NCBI GenBank assembly: GCA_023213395.1
Contig: CM041465.1
Span: forward strand, 78,189,741 to 78,253,740
Origin: Cycas panzhihuaensis
Lineage: Eukaryota > Cycadophyta
Direction: 5' to 3'
DNA: 64,000 nucleotides
Shown here: positions 11,589 through 22,580 of the stretch, one piece after another
Position numbering within the stretch: position 1 is the first letter of the stretch
How the letters are laid out: each line of letters opens with the position of its first letter
Made by a program: the position numbers and the translations under genes
The notes under the pieces: generated by a model
Seen by the model: only the letters and a program-made list of their open reading frames with translations
Database searches by the model: none
Told to the model about the DNA's origin: nothing

Positions 11589-11886
11589 TGAAAAGGGTTA
11601 ATGTCACAAGGTCATTACATTAGTTGATTATTTCAAAAAAGGGTCTTAAGTGAACTTTAAATTAGATCACTTAAGTGAAATACACTTTCATGTGCATTAT
11701 GTATAATTTCATTTCACCTAACTCTAATGCTCCCTCTCTTAATATAAAAGTAAAAGCTCAATGAAGGAGATTCATTATTACCTCCCTATTTTGTGAGAGC
11801 TACTTTCTTTCTCTCAAGTCTTTCTTGCTCCCATGTTTGCCTTTGTGTTTAGTACATGGAGATGAAGGATAGATTCACTCTTTTCA
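11589..11886 (+). repeat. 3' LTR of copia D
   Basis: Same 298-base length and ends as the 5' copy, with about 19 base differences by hand count. It is followed by AGAGC, the partner of the imperfect TSD. Confidence 0.93.
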
Positions 11887-12330
11887 AGAGCTAGGTCCTA
11901 TACCCATGTTAGATGGGGTGTGGAGATGGCATGAATAGAAGATTCATTTGAAGGAATAAAGGTAGAGCTAGTTAGAAGGTAGAAAAGGGCATTTACCACT
12001 ACATTGTCTTGATCTTGTTTATGAGTGATTATAAAGTCAAAAACTTGGAGGTGCTCAACCCACTTAGCCTATTCTTTTGATAAAACTAGTTTGTTTAATA
12101 CATAATGAAGGCTATGGTGATCAATTAAGATAATGAATTTCAAGTTCATAAGATATTGACACTATTTTTCAATGGTGTAGAAAAAAACCTTTATTTCTTT
12201 TTGCTATGTTAACAACCTAGATTCATGGTCTTTAAGTTTGTAACTTTAAAATATAATTAAATGTCAATTTTACATAAGTATCACACCTAAGCCAAAGCTC
12301 AATGCATTGTACTTTAGCTAGAATGGTTGA
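11887..12330 (-). pseudogene. Ty3/gypsy RNase H remnant (element A)
   Basis: On the minus strand the frame runs from the RT/RNase H junction through a segment corresponding to ALG.GLGAVL, LKDHESRLLT, LMNLKFIILIDHHSLHYVLN and KWVEHLQVFDFIITHKQ, ending VVVNAL near 11990. These are the RNase H blocks of chromovirus-type gypsy elements. Several stops replace Q or W. It is cut on the left by the copia D insertion; the integrase continuation lies at 1134-2409. Confidence 0.8.
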
Positions 12331-13690
12331 GAGAAGTTTGGTATGGCTAAAATTAGGGTGGAAGATGCAATTTCTTTAAGATGATTGAAGGTATTATTAG
12401 TAGTGGGTAACCCTTAGAAGGAGTCTTTTCAAAGTAAATTAGTTAATAGGGCTACTAAAGTTACATAATTTTGGACAAATCACTAATAAAACCCAGTAAG
12501 TCCTAAGAAACTACATAACTAGTTGAGGCTTTTAGGTATTGGCTAGTTTGTAATGACTGATATTTTGTTAGGATTAGCTTGAATTCCTTTTAACAAGATA
12601 ATGTAGCTAAGGTATTATAGTCCAGACTTACCAAATTCACATTTATAGAGCTTGGCATATAGTTGGTGTTTTGCCAAAATTTATGACTATTTCTAAATGG
12701 CAAGTTGAAGGGCCATGCCGATGCTATAGATGAAAATATCATCAAAGAAAATAATGATGAATTTCCTAAGGTATAGGGTAAAAACCTTATTTATTAAAGA
12801 TTAAAAAGTGGCTAGACTATTACATAGGCTAGAAGGCATGACATGAAACTCAAAGTAGATGTGTTCAAAAGGTAATTTTATGTCATTCTTTAGGTGTGAT
12901 AGGAATTTGATAGTATCTTGATTAGAGATATAATTTAGTAAAATCTATAGTGCCATGAATTTCATCTAACATATTTTTAATTCTTAGAGTGAAAAATTTA
13001 GTTGGAATAGTTGAGAGAAGTTTGGTATGGCTAAAATTAGGGTGGAGGATATGATTCATTTAAGATAATTAAAAACATCATTAGCAACGAGTAACCATTA
13101 GAAGGAGTTTTTTCAAAGTAAATTAGTTAATGTGGCAGCTAAAAATGAATAAATTTGGATAAACCACTAATAGAACCTAGTAAGTCTTAAGAAATCATGT
13201 AATTGGTTGAGGCTTTTAGGTGTTGACTAGTTTGTAATGATTGATATTTTGTTAGGATTGACTTGAATGCCTTTTGACAAGATAATGTAGCTGAGTTATT
13301 ATAGTTCATACTTACTGAATTTATATTTATAAAGCTTGCCATATAGTTTGTATTTTCCTAAAATTTATAAGACTATTTCTAAATAGCAAGTGTGAAGGGT
13401 CATGCTTGTGCTATAAATGAGAATATCATCGAAGAAAATAATGACAAAGTTCTTAAGGTATGGGGTAAAAACCTTATTCATTAGAGATTAAGAAGTGACG
13501 AGAGTATTACATAAGTTGAAAGGCATGACATGAAAATCCAAGTAGATGTATTCAAAAGGTGACTTTCTATTAGTATTTAGGTGTAATAATAAGTTAATAG
13601 TATCCTAATTGGAGATATAATTTGGTAAGAACTGTGGTGCAATAAATTTCATCTAATATATTGTCAATTCTTGGAGTGGAAAATTTATTT
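12318..13690 (-). repeat. Tandem duplication of about 685 bp inside gypsy A RT
   Basis: Two direct copies of the same RT region (about 12318-13001 and 13002-13690), both reading …LYAKLYKCEF/KYKFSKYEL…, YLSYIILLKGIQANPNKIS and FLGLTGFY on the minus strand. Copies differ at roughly one base in six. The junction lies near 13001, where …GTGAAAAATTTAGT meets TGGAATAGTTGAGAG. Read as protein, the palm-to-connection part of RT occurs twice in the same direction. See findings for the recombination reading. Confidence 0.85.
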
Positions 13691-13925
13691 TTTATGACTA
13701 CTTTATTGAGCTTATGATAATCTACATAAAAGCCTAAATGCCCAATCCTTTTTCCAAACTAACATAATAGAGGTAGCTTATGGGCTCTTATTAGGTTAGA
13801 TTATCCCTAGTTTTATTAGTTCATTAGTAATTTTTTCTATTTCATTAAAAAAAAAATAGAAACTTCTATAAGGCTAAAGACTAATAGGGTCATGCAGATT
13901 TTTCAACTTAATGGTGTGGTGACAC
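13680..13925 (-). pseudogene. gypsy A reverse transcriptase, N-terminal part
   Basis: The minus-strand reading resembles SPY..P…FGKRIGHLGFYVDYHKLNKVVIKNKFSTPRIDNILDEI, i.e. the fingers region of a gypsy RT (consensus SPxxSPxxxVKKKDGxxRFCxDYRxLNxVTxKxxxPxPxIDxLLDxL). It is followed by a decayed LDLR.GYHQ block. It precedes the duplicated RT block at 12318-13690 in the minus direction. Confidence 0.75.
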
Positions 13926-16210
13926 CCAAAATTTGGTGGGCGGCTAATTGGTAAGAGGCTAAAAATGACTTAATATTTATTAAGAATGTGTTATATATTT
14001 GGATGAATATCTGTGTTGACTTGGATATGATTAATATATACAATATACCTCACTTGGCTGGTCAATTATTTACACATATAATTTAGTAAAATTAGTTTAT
14101 TAGGGGGAGGTTGTATCCTACAGAGTTTGTAGGTTTGTTGTATATGATCCTTAAATAGAATGAATGAGTTAGTGGAGGAGTTATTAGTGCCATATGTTCC
14201 TAGGATTTAGAGCAATTGGACTCTAAGGATAGTATCTGATCTACTTGTAGACAAGGTATAAAAATTTAAAACCAATTTATAGGTACCAATTTAGATAGTA
14301 AAGTTCTTGATTATTCATATATAATGAAGAGTATAATGTCCTAGTAAGGAACATATAAATCTAATTTTGGTACAATATAAAGATTCAATTATCTAGCTAA
14401 AGAAATATCAATGAAGTTTAGCAATGTGCCATCATTAATTATAATGGTAATATGTTTTTTTTTAAAGTGTTCCTATAACATATAATGGCTTGGGGCATGA
14501 AGAGGAGGCTATGATAGATAAGGAGACTTTCAGTTTTGGAGTTAAAGAAGGCTTTGAGGAAGGTTCTTCTTCAAGTTCTTATTTAGAATTAGAGTCATCT
14601 TTAGGGAACAAGCTAAGATCAATTTTAAATACCATTCTCTTAACCTTGCAAACTTTGCCATATCCCAAGGTCTATTTTTCAATGCATTAGATAGAAAGAG
14701 CGATTTCCCTATATTTATACACCTCTACTAGTGGAACTTTGATTAGTTTGGTTGAGGATTCTTCAAAAGGGTATTCTATTATAAGTCTTTATGAATCATT
14801 AACCTGAGGTCATTGTTGTGGGAACTCAACTTATCGTAGTCATTAGTGCTATGTAGAGTCTTATGATAAAAATGATGTCCTTTCCATTACAAATTCTAGT
14901 TCAATTATATTTCCCATTCTTATTGCATCCTTTAGATTTAAGATTTTCAAAGTTTTAGGCATATTTGAATACGTTCTTTTAATCATATGATATAAGTATT
15001 GACCTATGTTTACTTATCCAAACTTTAGGTGATATAATTTTATAAAATTTGGAATTCATAGATATAAGCTTCGATCGATGATACTTATTTCAATCTTGTA
15101 AGTTAGTTGAAGAAGGATTAGTTTAAGGTTTCTTCATACTAATTAAAGAAACAAGTAGAGAAATATACCATGTCATGTTTATAGGGTATTCCTGTTACCA
15201 CCAATGAACTAATAATATGCTCTACCTTCTCTATAAATGGATACAAATATTAGTTGCTCGTCCTCGATCATTAAGTTGAGGTAAAAGTAGAATTTTAGTT
15301 TACTTACCTAACTGTTTGTATTGTCCCTATTAAGATTTAGATTGAAGGTAGGAATATTTATTTTATAGTGAAGCTATTATTATTGTAGAGGAGAATTACT
15401 CATCTATTATGGCAAAGGAGTGTTACTTATAGACTGAGAGTTTAATCATGATAATTAAGTTGTCATTTATGCCATCTAGTTTAGTATTGTAATTATGTTG
15501 GACTTAGATATAAGAGAAGATATGTCAGCCTTTACTTATTTTTGAAAGTATGAGAACTAAGTTTCTAATATAAGGATGTGTGTTGCCTAAGTGGGAGGAG
15601 CCATCATGAAGATAGAAGGGAATTATAAGAAGAGGGAGACAAGTAGGAAGAAAATGATATAAGGAACAAGATTAGTAAGATAGAATGAGATTTATCAAAT
15701 CAGGGAAAAGATAAATAGAATGAGCTTAAAGAAGTAGGAGTTTTAACTAAAGAGGAAAAGAGAGGATGGGGGCTAAGGTATCTATAGCCTATTAACCCTG
15801 AAAATAAGTAAGAAAATCACCTAGTAAATTGAAATGAGTGTAAAAAGTTTATTGAGATGGTGTAGGTGAGTTTTAAGTGAAAATTTCTTGCCCACAGGGT
15901 CCACAGGTGCCTATAAGCCAATTTTCATAAAAAATGATAGTTGAAACTAACCTAGTAGAAAATATCAACATGATATGCCAATAAAAATAAGATGTATAAA
16001 TTAATAAGGTAAATTTTTTTGCCATGGACTTTTTTTAAAAAGTAAATTATTTTACTATATACTTTTTTTGTCTTAGGTCTAATGGTATAGGTTTTGTTAG
16101 AAACAAAGAAGTATTCACTAAAGTGATACTATAAACTCTTTTATTTTTTATGAAGTGGATTGAAGGGTAGAGGTTGGACTCAACTAGGTGATGAATTCAT
16201 AACTAGATTA
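13926..16210 (-). pseudogene. gypsy A gag/protease region and leader, strongly decayed
   Basis: By position this is the gag-protease and 5' leader part of element A. I do not see an intact zinc knuckle or protease motif. The stretch at about 15890-16200 aligns with the leader of the related element C (20440-20460 and 21099-21260), sharing a GTCCACAGGTGCCTATA-like block and a GACTCAACTAG block. That alignment shows A continues across the element B insertion to 26619. A small plus-strand frame at 14490-14690 has no recognisable domain. Confidence 0.5.
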
Positions 16211-16729
16211 TATTAGAATATGTGATATGATCACATATATAATACTTAATATAAGATAGTAAACCCACACATAAATCCACTAATCAAATATATTAAAAGA
16301 TGTGATAGATATACATATCTATTTAAACATTCTATTAGATGATGTAGAGGTTTAATAGAAATTATAGGTTACTCATAAGATGACTATTACTATAAATATA
16401 TACATACACCATTTGATAACTTAAGAAAGGTTTATGACCTAGAGATATATTCATTTTGATATCAAATAGGAGCTCCTAACTTTACCTTCTCCCATGTTTT
16501 TTTCAATACTAAGTTTTCTATATATAAATTTATTATCTCTATTGTGGTGAATGCTAGTGAATGATTATTACATATGTAATATGTTATTTACTTTATATTT
16601 ATGTTTATTACTTTATATATATACATTCCTCATGAGATAATTCATTTGTTATACATGCTTGATATGTTTCTATCGTGTATACGTACTATGTCATAACATG
16701 ATATCACACTTAAATTCTAAATTCTAACA
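16211..16729 (+). repeat. 5' LTR of element B
   Basis: A 519-base LTR paired with 26074-26613. The shared text includes the AGGAGCTCCTAACT palindromic block and CCTCATGAGATAAT. Confidence 0.88.
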
Positions 16730-16740
16730 TGGTATCAAAG
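16730..16740 (+). promoter_or_regulatory. Primer-binding site of element B
   Basis: TGGTATCAAAG abuts the LTR end with no spacer; complementary to initiator tRNA-Met with one change. Confidence 0.8.
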
Positions 16741-16803
16741 TTATAGTTACAAGTCTATCAAAGTCTTGTTGTGAAAGATCTTATGCAAGTAGGAATAATA
16801 GAA

Positions 16804-17194
16804 TGATCTTACTCTAATAATTCTATAACTAAAACAAAAGCACATGGATATTAGGTAAATTATCAACATTTTATTATCACTTGAAGGATGATTTACAAGG
16901 AAAGAGAACATAGGTTCACCAAGAGAGCACAAAGATCACCAAAAAATGGGTACCAAACTACAACCTCTTAAAATAGTATAAAATTCAATAACCTCTTTTA
17001 TAATAAGTAGGCCTGAAATAGGAAAGAGAGGCCCCTTCATATAAGATATAACTGGTAGAAAAAATAATGTTAATTTCTATTTCCAGATATAAGTGGCATA
17101 TGCACAAAGGTTAATAGTTAACACTAGCCAACCAAGTCTCCTTAGTAAAGTGTTACCCTACTATTTTTACATAGTATCATATTGTCATGTAATA
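16804..17194 (-). repeat. 3' LTR of gypsy C
   Basis: On the plus strand it begins TGATCTTACTC and ends TCATGTAATA (an ACA end with a C-to-T change). It is shared with 22189-22580, including CACTTGAAGGATGATTTACA and GGAAAGAGAACATAGGTT. Confidence 0.85.
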
Positions 17195-18660
17195 TGTCCT
17201 TTCTCTTAAGATACTGAGTCTTTGAAGCCAAGAAGAATATGGGGATACTACTTAATAAATTCAAAAAATTCCCATATAGATTCATTTAATGGATAACTGG
17301 TCCATTATATCAAGTACTAAAAAATAGTTTTATTTCGAAAGCAACATTGGCAGTTAGTGAGAAGATGGTTAGGTAAGATAATGAGGTGTTGTTCTTTATC
17401 TAAAATTAGTAAGGTAGATTGAGGTAGTATATTTTTGCTTAGGGTCTTCTTGAGTCATGAGATATAGGATAAATTATATAATTTTGTATAGGGATGAAGT
17501 TCAAGTGTATATACAGCTTCACCAATTATCAAAGGACCTTATAAGTGCCATAATAGTGAGGTATTAGCTTTTATTTTTTATGATTTTTAAGGAACTATTT
17601 CTTATACAATTAGAGTTGGAGGAATATAAAATCACCCACACCAAATGATTGATTTTAACAACAATAATCAATGAGTTATTCCATGTGATTTTGGGTTGCT
17701 ACAAGATTTTTATTAAGTGTTTGAAGAACCTAGTCTATGTCTTAGTGTTTTTACTAGAATACAATATTACAAAGATTAGTTGTGAGAGTGTGGTGAGATG
17801 GGGATAGGTATCCATAGATATCCATAAAGGGTGACATGCCAATCACTAAGTGGTGTGAAGATTTGTACCAGTATTTTGCAAGAGCTAGCTATGAAGTCCA
17901 TTTATGTGAATGTTATGATGTAAAGCATTATAAATGTATTTCTAATATCTTATTCAAAACATTAGATTAGTCATTAGTTTATGGATGGTAAGCTAAGCTC
18001 ATATTAAATGAGGTCCTAAATGCATGAAAGAGTTCTTGCCAAAATGTATTTATGAATTTTAGGTCTCATTCATAAACTATTAAGGATGGAAAATAGTGGA
18101 GACAAAAATCAAATGGATGTAAAGATTAACTAGGCAAGAAGCTTTATATAAAGTGTGAATGGATAAGAAATATATATACTTGGTAAGCTTATCAATGATA
18201 ACCCATATCAAGTTGAACCTAGAAGATAATGATAACCCAATGATGAAATCCATAATAGTATCCTACCATTTACCCTAAGGTATATTAAGAGGTTAGAGGA
18301 GGTTAGGTTGGGCTTTTAGATCAACCTTATGCCTTTGGTAAGTATTGTATTTGGAGGTAAAAAGGAGAATAGTATATTTCATATTAGTCCAAAAAAGGTT
18401 ATATTGAATTCATCTATATGTTTTATCAAAGTTAGAGTGAGCACCTAGGGGGATGGAGTGTTATTTAGCCAAAATTTAAAAAATGAATGATGAGGCAAGG
18501 TGAAAAGAGATTTAATTTTAGTATAAAAATTATGAATTATAGAAAGACCAATTTTTGTTGGTGTAAACTTTAGATGCCTATTTGTTAAATTCTATGTGGG
18601 AGAGATTTTCTACTACCAAGTTTACTAACCATAGTGGATCAAGTTTGAAGATGGAATGAA
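17195..18660 (-). pseudogene. gypsy C integrase and chromodomain region, decayed
   Basis: The minus-strand reading contains an HHCC-like segment near 18400-18480, then MDFIIGLSLSSRFNLIWVIIDKLTKY near 18180-18260, which carries the first catalytic aspartate and the DR.(S/T)K-type strand. C-terminal blocks resembling the GPF.I….AY..L region lie near 17500-17560. The segment with the second aspartate is unreadable (stops near 18060). It matches the integrase remnant of element A at 1134-2409 in layout. Confidence 0.65.
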
Positions 18661-19980
18661 TACTAAACTCATTAGTAGGGGGTTCTCTGGGAACATGAGA
18701 AAGAGCATTAGTAACCACGTACTCATATTTTTTGTATTTAATGGAGAAGTCAAAAACTTGTAGATGATCGATCCATTTAGCTTATTCTTTTAATAGGACT
18801 AGTTGATCTAAGAGGTGACATAGGCTATGGTGGTCTATAAGAATGGTTAATAAGGAGCTCAAAAGGTACTATTTCCACTTATCAATAGCATGCAAAACAA
18901 CTCATATTTTTCTTGATAGGTTGATAAATTAGATTCATGCTCTTTAAATTTGCAACTTCCAAATGCTATTAGGTGAAAATTTTACATGAGTACAACACCT
19001 ATGCTATATCTTGAAGCATCACATTCTAATTAGAAAGGATTAGAAAAGTATGGGATGGCAAGAACAAGGATGGATGTCATGATGTCTTTAAGATTATTGA
19101 AGGATTATTCTGCCTCTAGTGACCACCAGAGTACCACTTCATGTAGTAAATTTATAAGTGGGGCTAGTAATAAGGCATAACTATGAATAAACTATCTATA
19201 AAAACTTATGATTCCTAATAAGGCTTATAGTTGAGTAAGAGTTTTAGGCATAAGCCATGTGGTAATAACAAAAATTTTGTCAAGATCAACTTGGACTCCT
19301 TTTGATGAAATAATATATCCCATGTATTATAATCTAGTTTTCCTAAATTCACATTTAGGCAGTTTAGTATATAATTAATGGTGGCTAAGGATTTATAAGA
19401 TTGACTCTAGATTCTAAAGGTGATCATTTGAATTTCAACTATAAATAAGGATGTTATAAAAAAAAATTATAAATTTATGAAGGTAAGGATTGAATATTTT
19501 GTTCATTAGTAATTAAAATATTGTAAAGGTATTATAGAGGCCAAAAGGCATTACCTAGAATTTGAAGTGCCTATAATGTGTTGAAAAATCAATTTTGGGG
19601 AAGTTCATAGGGGCAATAGGGATTTGATAGTAGCCAAACTGAAGATCTAATTTAGAGAATATTATTGCCCCATATATTTTATCAAGTATATCATCAGTTT
19701 AAGGAGTGGATAATTTATTTTTAATTATTATTTTATTAAGTTCTTAGTAATTAATACAAAGCCAAAAAGATCCATCTTTTTTCCTTACTACGATGATAGG
19801 AGCAACATATGGCCTTTTTCTAGGCTAAATAATACCCATATCTATTAAGTTATTTATTATCTTTCCAATTATATTCTTTTGAGGATATAAATTCCTATAA
19901 GGCCAAAGGCTAATAGGGTCATGTAGAAATTTGAGTTCAATCACATGATAAAATCTATAATCAAGTGGAACAGTGGTTGG
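18661..19980 (-). pseudogene. gypsy C reverse transcriptase and RNase H, decayed
   Basis: On the minus strand, RNase H remnants lie at about 18700-19060 (…LKFASYL.DHHSL…, …WIDHLQVFDFSIK.K.). RT remnants follow at 19100-19980, including KCEFRKTRL, YIISSKGVQVDLDKIFVIT and the fingers segment near 19780 (…RKKDGSFWLCINY). The blocks follow gypsy order, with numerous stops and frame changes. It is homologous to the A remnants at 11887-13925. Confidence 0.75.
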
Positions 19981-20461
19981 TAGGGAGGTAGATATACATC
20001 AATATTTATTGAGAAGAGATTACATAAAATGAACAATACTTGTGTAAAGATGAATGTTTTTAATATGAATGATGTAACCAACGCTATTATTTAGGTGCTT
20101 ACATATTTGATTAGGCAATATTAGTTAGTTAGGCAATGATTAGATCCCATATAATTTATGAGTTTGGCCCATTTAATTCTTAAATAGGATGAATAGATTT
20201 ATACAAGAATTGTTTATGCCATATGTGCCTAGTTTTAAATAAAATGAGATATTAAGAAGTTGGAAGTAATGTAGATGAGTAAATAATAGATAGAGAAAAT
20301 GACTTTTTTAGGATAAGGGGATATCTATAGCTTATTGACCCCCTAAAAATACATAAAAATGTCATTTAGATCATCAAGATGAGTGTGAAAAGCTCATCAA
20401 AATGGTATAGGTGAGATTTAAGGGTGGAAATTAGGTGGTAAGGCCCACGAGGTGCCTATAT

Positions 20462-21098
20462 TGTTGGATATGTGACAACAATTATGAGGAGGCTAAACTT
20501 TTGGACCTATTTTAGTGCAATTTTCTCCATTAATATTTTCTTAGGGGGTGTGGGGGGGCTTGCCCCCTTACTACTATCACTAGGGGGTCTAGGGAGGGTG
20601 GCAATAGTTATGGAGCCCCCCTTGGTGAGGGTTCATGGGTAGTGCCCCTAAAGAAAAAAATAGGATTTCAAAACCTACTAAATAATAAAGAGAATCTAAG
20701 TTATTTATCAAAAAGTCCTAGATTTAATGGTTGCAATTGATATACCTCCTTATGTAACCCATTTTAGGATATTTATATTGTATTGCATTGCATTGCAAGT
20801 GGGAAACTATTGGTTGTTGCTACTGTGAGAATTTTATGGTGACTGCATATATAAATCTTTCATTCTTGACTAATAAAGATCAATATCTTTCCTATGGAGA
20901 TGTTTCCCTAATACTTTGCTAGGGTTTTACCACATTAAATTTTATGTACTGGGTAATGTATATACTTTCTTATGTATGTTGAATGATCTCTATTTTTATA
21001 TACTTACATTTATTACAATTTTAAATCTTTGTTATTGTTGCAAAATAGATAGATCTTGGTGGATAGTTTTAGTTATTTAGAACCAGGTTTACTCAATA
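20462..21098. repeat. Solo LTR inserted in gypsy C
   Basis: A 637-bp insertion relative to element A. It begins TGTTGG and ends TCAATA, consistent with TGTTG…CAACA after one C-to-T change, and is flanked by the perfect 5-base repeat TATAT (20457-20461, 21099-21103). It contains a strikingly G/C-run-rich patch (20535-20640) and AATAAAG near 20875. No internal sequence remains, so unequal recombination between two LTRs of one element probably left it. Orientation plus is suggested by a CATATATAAATC box near 20845 but is unproven. Confidence 0.75.
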
Positions 21099-22164
21099 TA
21101 TATGCCATTATAACTTGAAACTAATGGTTAAAATTACCCTAGTAAAAAATGATTAGTGTGACATGATGATCAAAATAAGACCTATAAATTTGTAGCGTAA
21201 TTTTATAGTCATAAATATTTTTCTTTAAGTTCACTAAAAATGAAGAGTGGACTCAACTAGTGTAGAAATTAAAACTTAGGTTTGGACTATGGTGCTTGTA
21301 GATTAGTCATCAATTACTACTTGCTATGATTTAGATTGAGGTGTTTATATGCTTTGTTATCCTCAGTGGTACTACTTGTTGTAAGTTTAACCTATGTATC
21401 TTTAGATATATAACAACTTGAGGGGCTTATATTAGGAATTACAACAGTCTCAAAAATAGATGATTTTAATATTAAGTATGTAGTCATGTGAGTAATTTTT
21501 GTGATGAATATTGTTATTAAGGAAGTGGTAAGGATGATTAGGGGGAACCTACCAGATACTAACATAGGAGTGTTTGGCTCTATAAGCCTTATAATAAACT
21601 TCCCTATCATTACTATAGCTTGGCCTAATATTTGAGGGCACTACCTATAGAGGAATGTGCATCCTCTATAAGGTCTACAATCATGTAGGATTGTTTTAAT
21701 AAGGTAACTTTCAGTTGCTAACCACTAACCCATGCACCATAGAGGGTCAAACCACTAACTAGTTTTCTATTCTAAGTTGGAAGGGGGAACCTACATGGGG
21801 TCCTCTAATATACCTGCGGGTATGTGGAGGCTTGCTTATGTAGTCAAGTTCTATCTAAATCTTGTGTAAGTATTGTTATACTGCTTTGCATCACATATGG
21901 ATTTATGGCCATATATGCTTAGCTCAAAATGATATATCTCCATGATGTTTATAAACCCCTAGCACAAGGTCTTTACCTAACCACTAGGAGAAAGGAGTAA
22001 GATAAGGTGGGACTTTACTACCTAATTACAACTTGATAACTTAACAAGATTTGAATATATATCACTTGAACTAAATAAATAAAATTAAAGAAAAGGGTTT
22101 ATAATGATATACTGAGGGAAAGATTTCCTTTCCTTTGAGCTTACTACTTCTCATTAGATCTAAA

Positions 22165-22181
22165 AGATGGCTCTGATACCA
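22165..22181 (-). promoter_or_regulatory. Primer-binding site of gypsy C
   Basis: The minus-strand text TGGTATCAGAGCCATC is an uninterrupted match to the plant initiator tRNA-Met complement, seven bases inside the 5' LTR. Confidence 0.85.
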
Positions 22182-22188
22182 CTTAGAC

Positions 22189-22580
22189 TGATCTTACTCC
22201 AATGATTCTCTAACTTAAACAAAAGTAAACAAATATTGGGTAAAATTAGCAACACTCTATTATCACTTAAAGGATGATTTACAAGGAAAGAGAACATAGG
22301 TTTACCAAAAGAGCATAAAGATCACAAAAAAGGGGGCACTAAAGTATAACCTCCAAAAATAATACAAGATTTAATAACCTCTTTTATAATAATGTGCCCT
22401 AAATAGGCAAGAGAGGTCCCTTCACATAAGATATAATTGACAAGAAAAATGACCTCAATTCCTAGTAGCAAAAATAAGTGACCCATGCATGAAGGTTAAT
22501 GATTAATACTAACCAACCTAGTCTCCTTATCAAAGTGTTAGCTTGATTATTTTCACTTAGTGCCAAGTTTTCATATAACA
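22189..22580 (-). repeat. 5' LTR of gypsy C
   Basis: Partner of 16804-17194. Minus-strand TATA-like TTATTATAAAAGAGG lies near 22385. Confidence 0.85.

Larger units (their letters stand above)
4268..11886 (+). mobile_element. Ty1/copia retrotransposon D (degenerate)
   Basis: A structurally complete copia element. It has two 298-bp LTRs, a PBS right after the 5' LTR and a PPT before the 3' LTR. Domain order is gag, (protease), integrase, RT, RNase H, which is diagnostic for copia. The 5-base flanks are agtgc (4263-4267) and agagc (11887-11891), a TSD with one mismatch. My hand alignment of the LTRs gives about 19 differences in 298 bases, mostly transitions. All coding domains carry stops, many where glutamine is expected. 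The leader between PBS and gag is unusually long, about 2 kb. It is inserted in minus-strand element A. Confidence 0.92.
16804..22580 (-). mobile_element. Ty3/gypsy retrotransposon C (minus strand)
   Basis: Paired LTRs at 16804-17194 (3' LTR) and 22189-22580 (5' LTR). On the minus strand a PBS TGGTATCAGAGCCATC lies at about 22165-22181, seven bases from the LTR, and a PPT AAGAGAAAGGAC lies next to the left LTR (17197-17208). Between them are gypsy integrase, RNase H and RT in the minus direction. It shares leader and LTR-end sequence with element A, so it is a later copy of the same lineage. It inserted just inside element B, about 65 bp after B's PBS. I could not find a convincing TSD, which leaves the outer LTR ends uncertain by a few bases. 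Confidence 0.85.

Noticed and set aside
12318-13690. Tandem repeat as a satellite or CRISPR-like array
   Set aside because: Only two units of about 685 bp, both reading as RT protein; no spacers.
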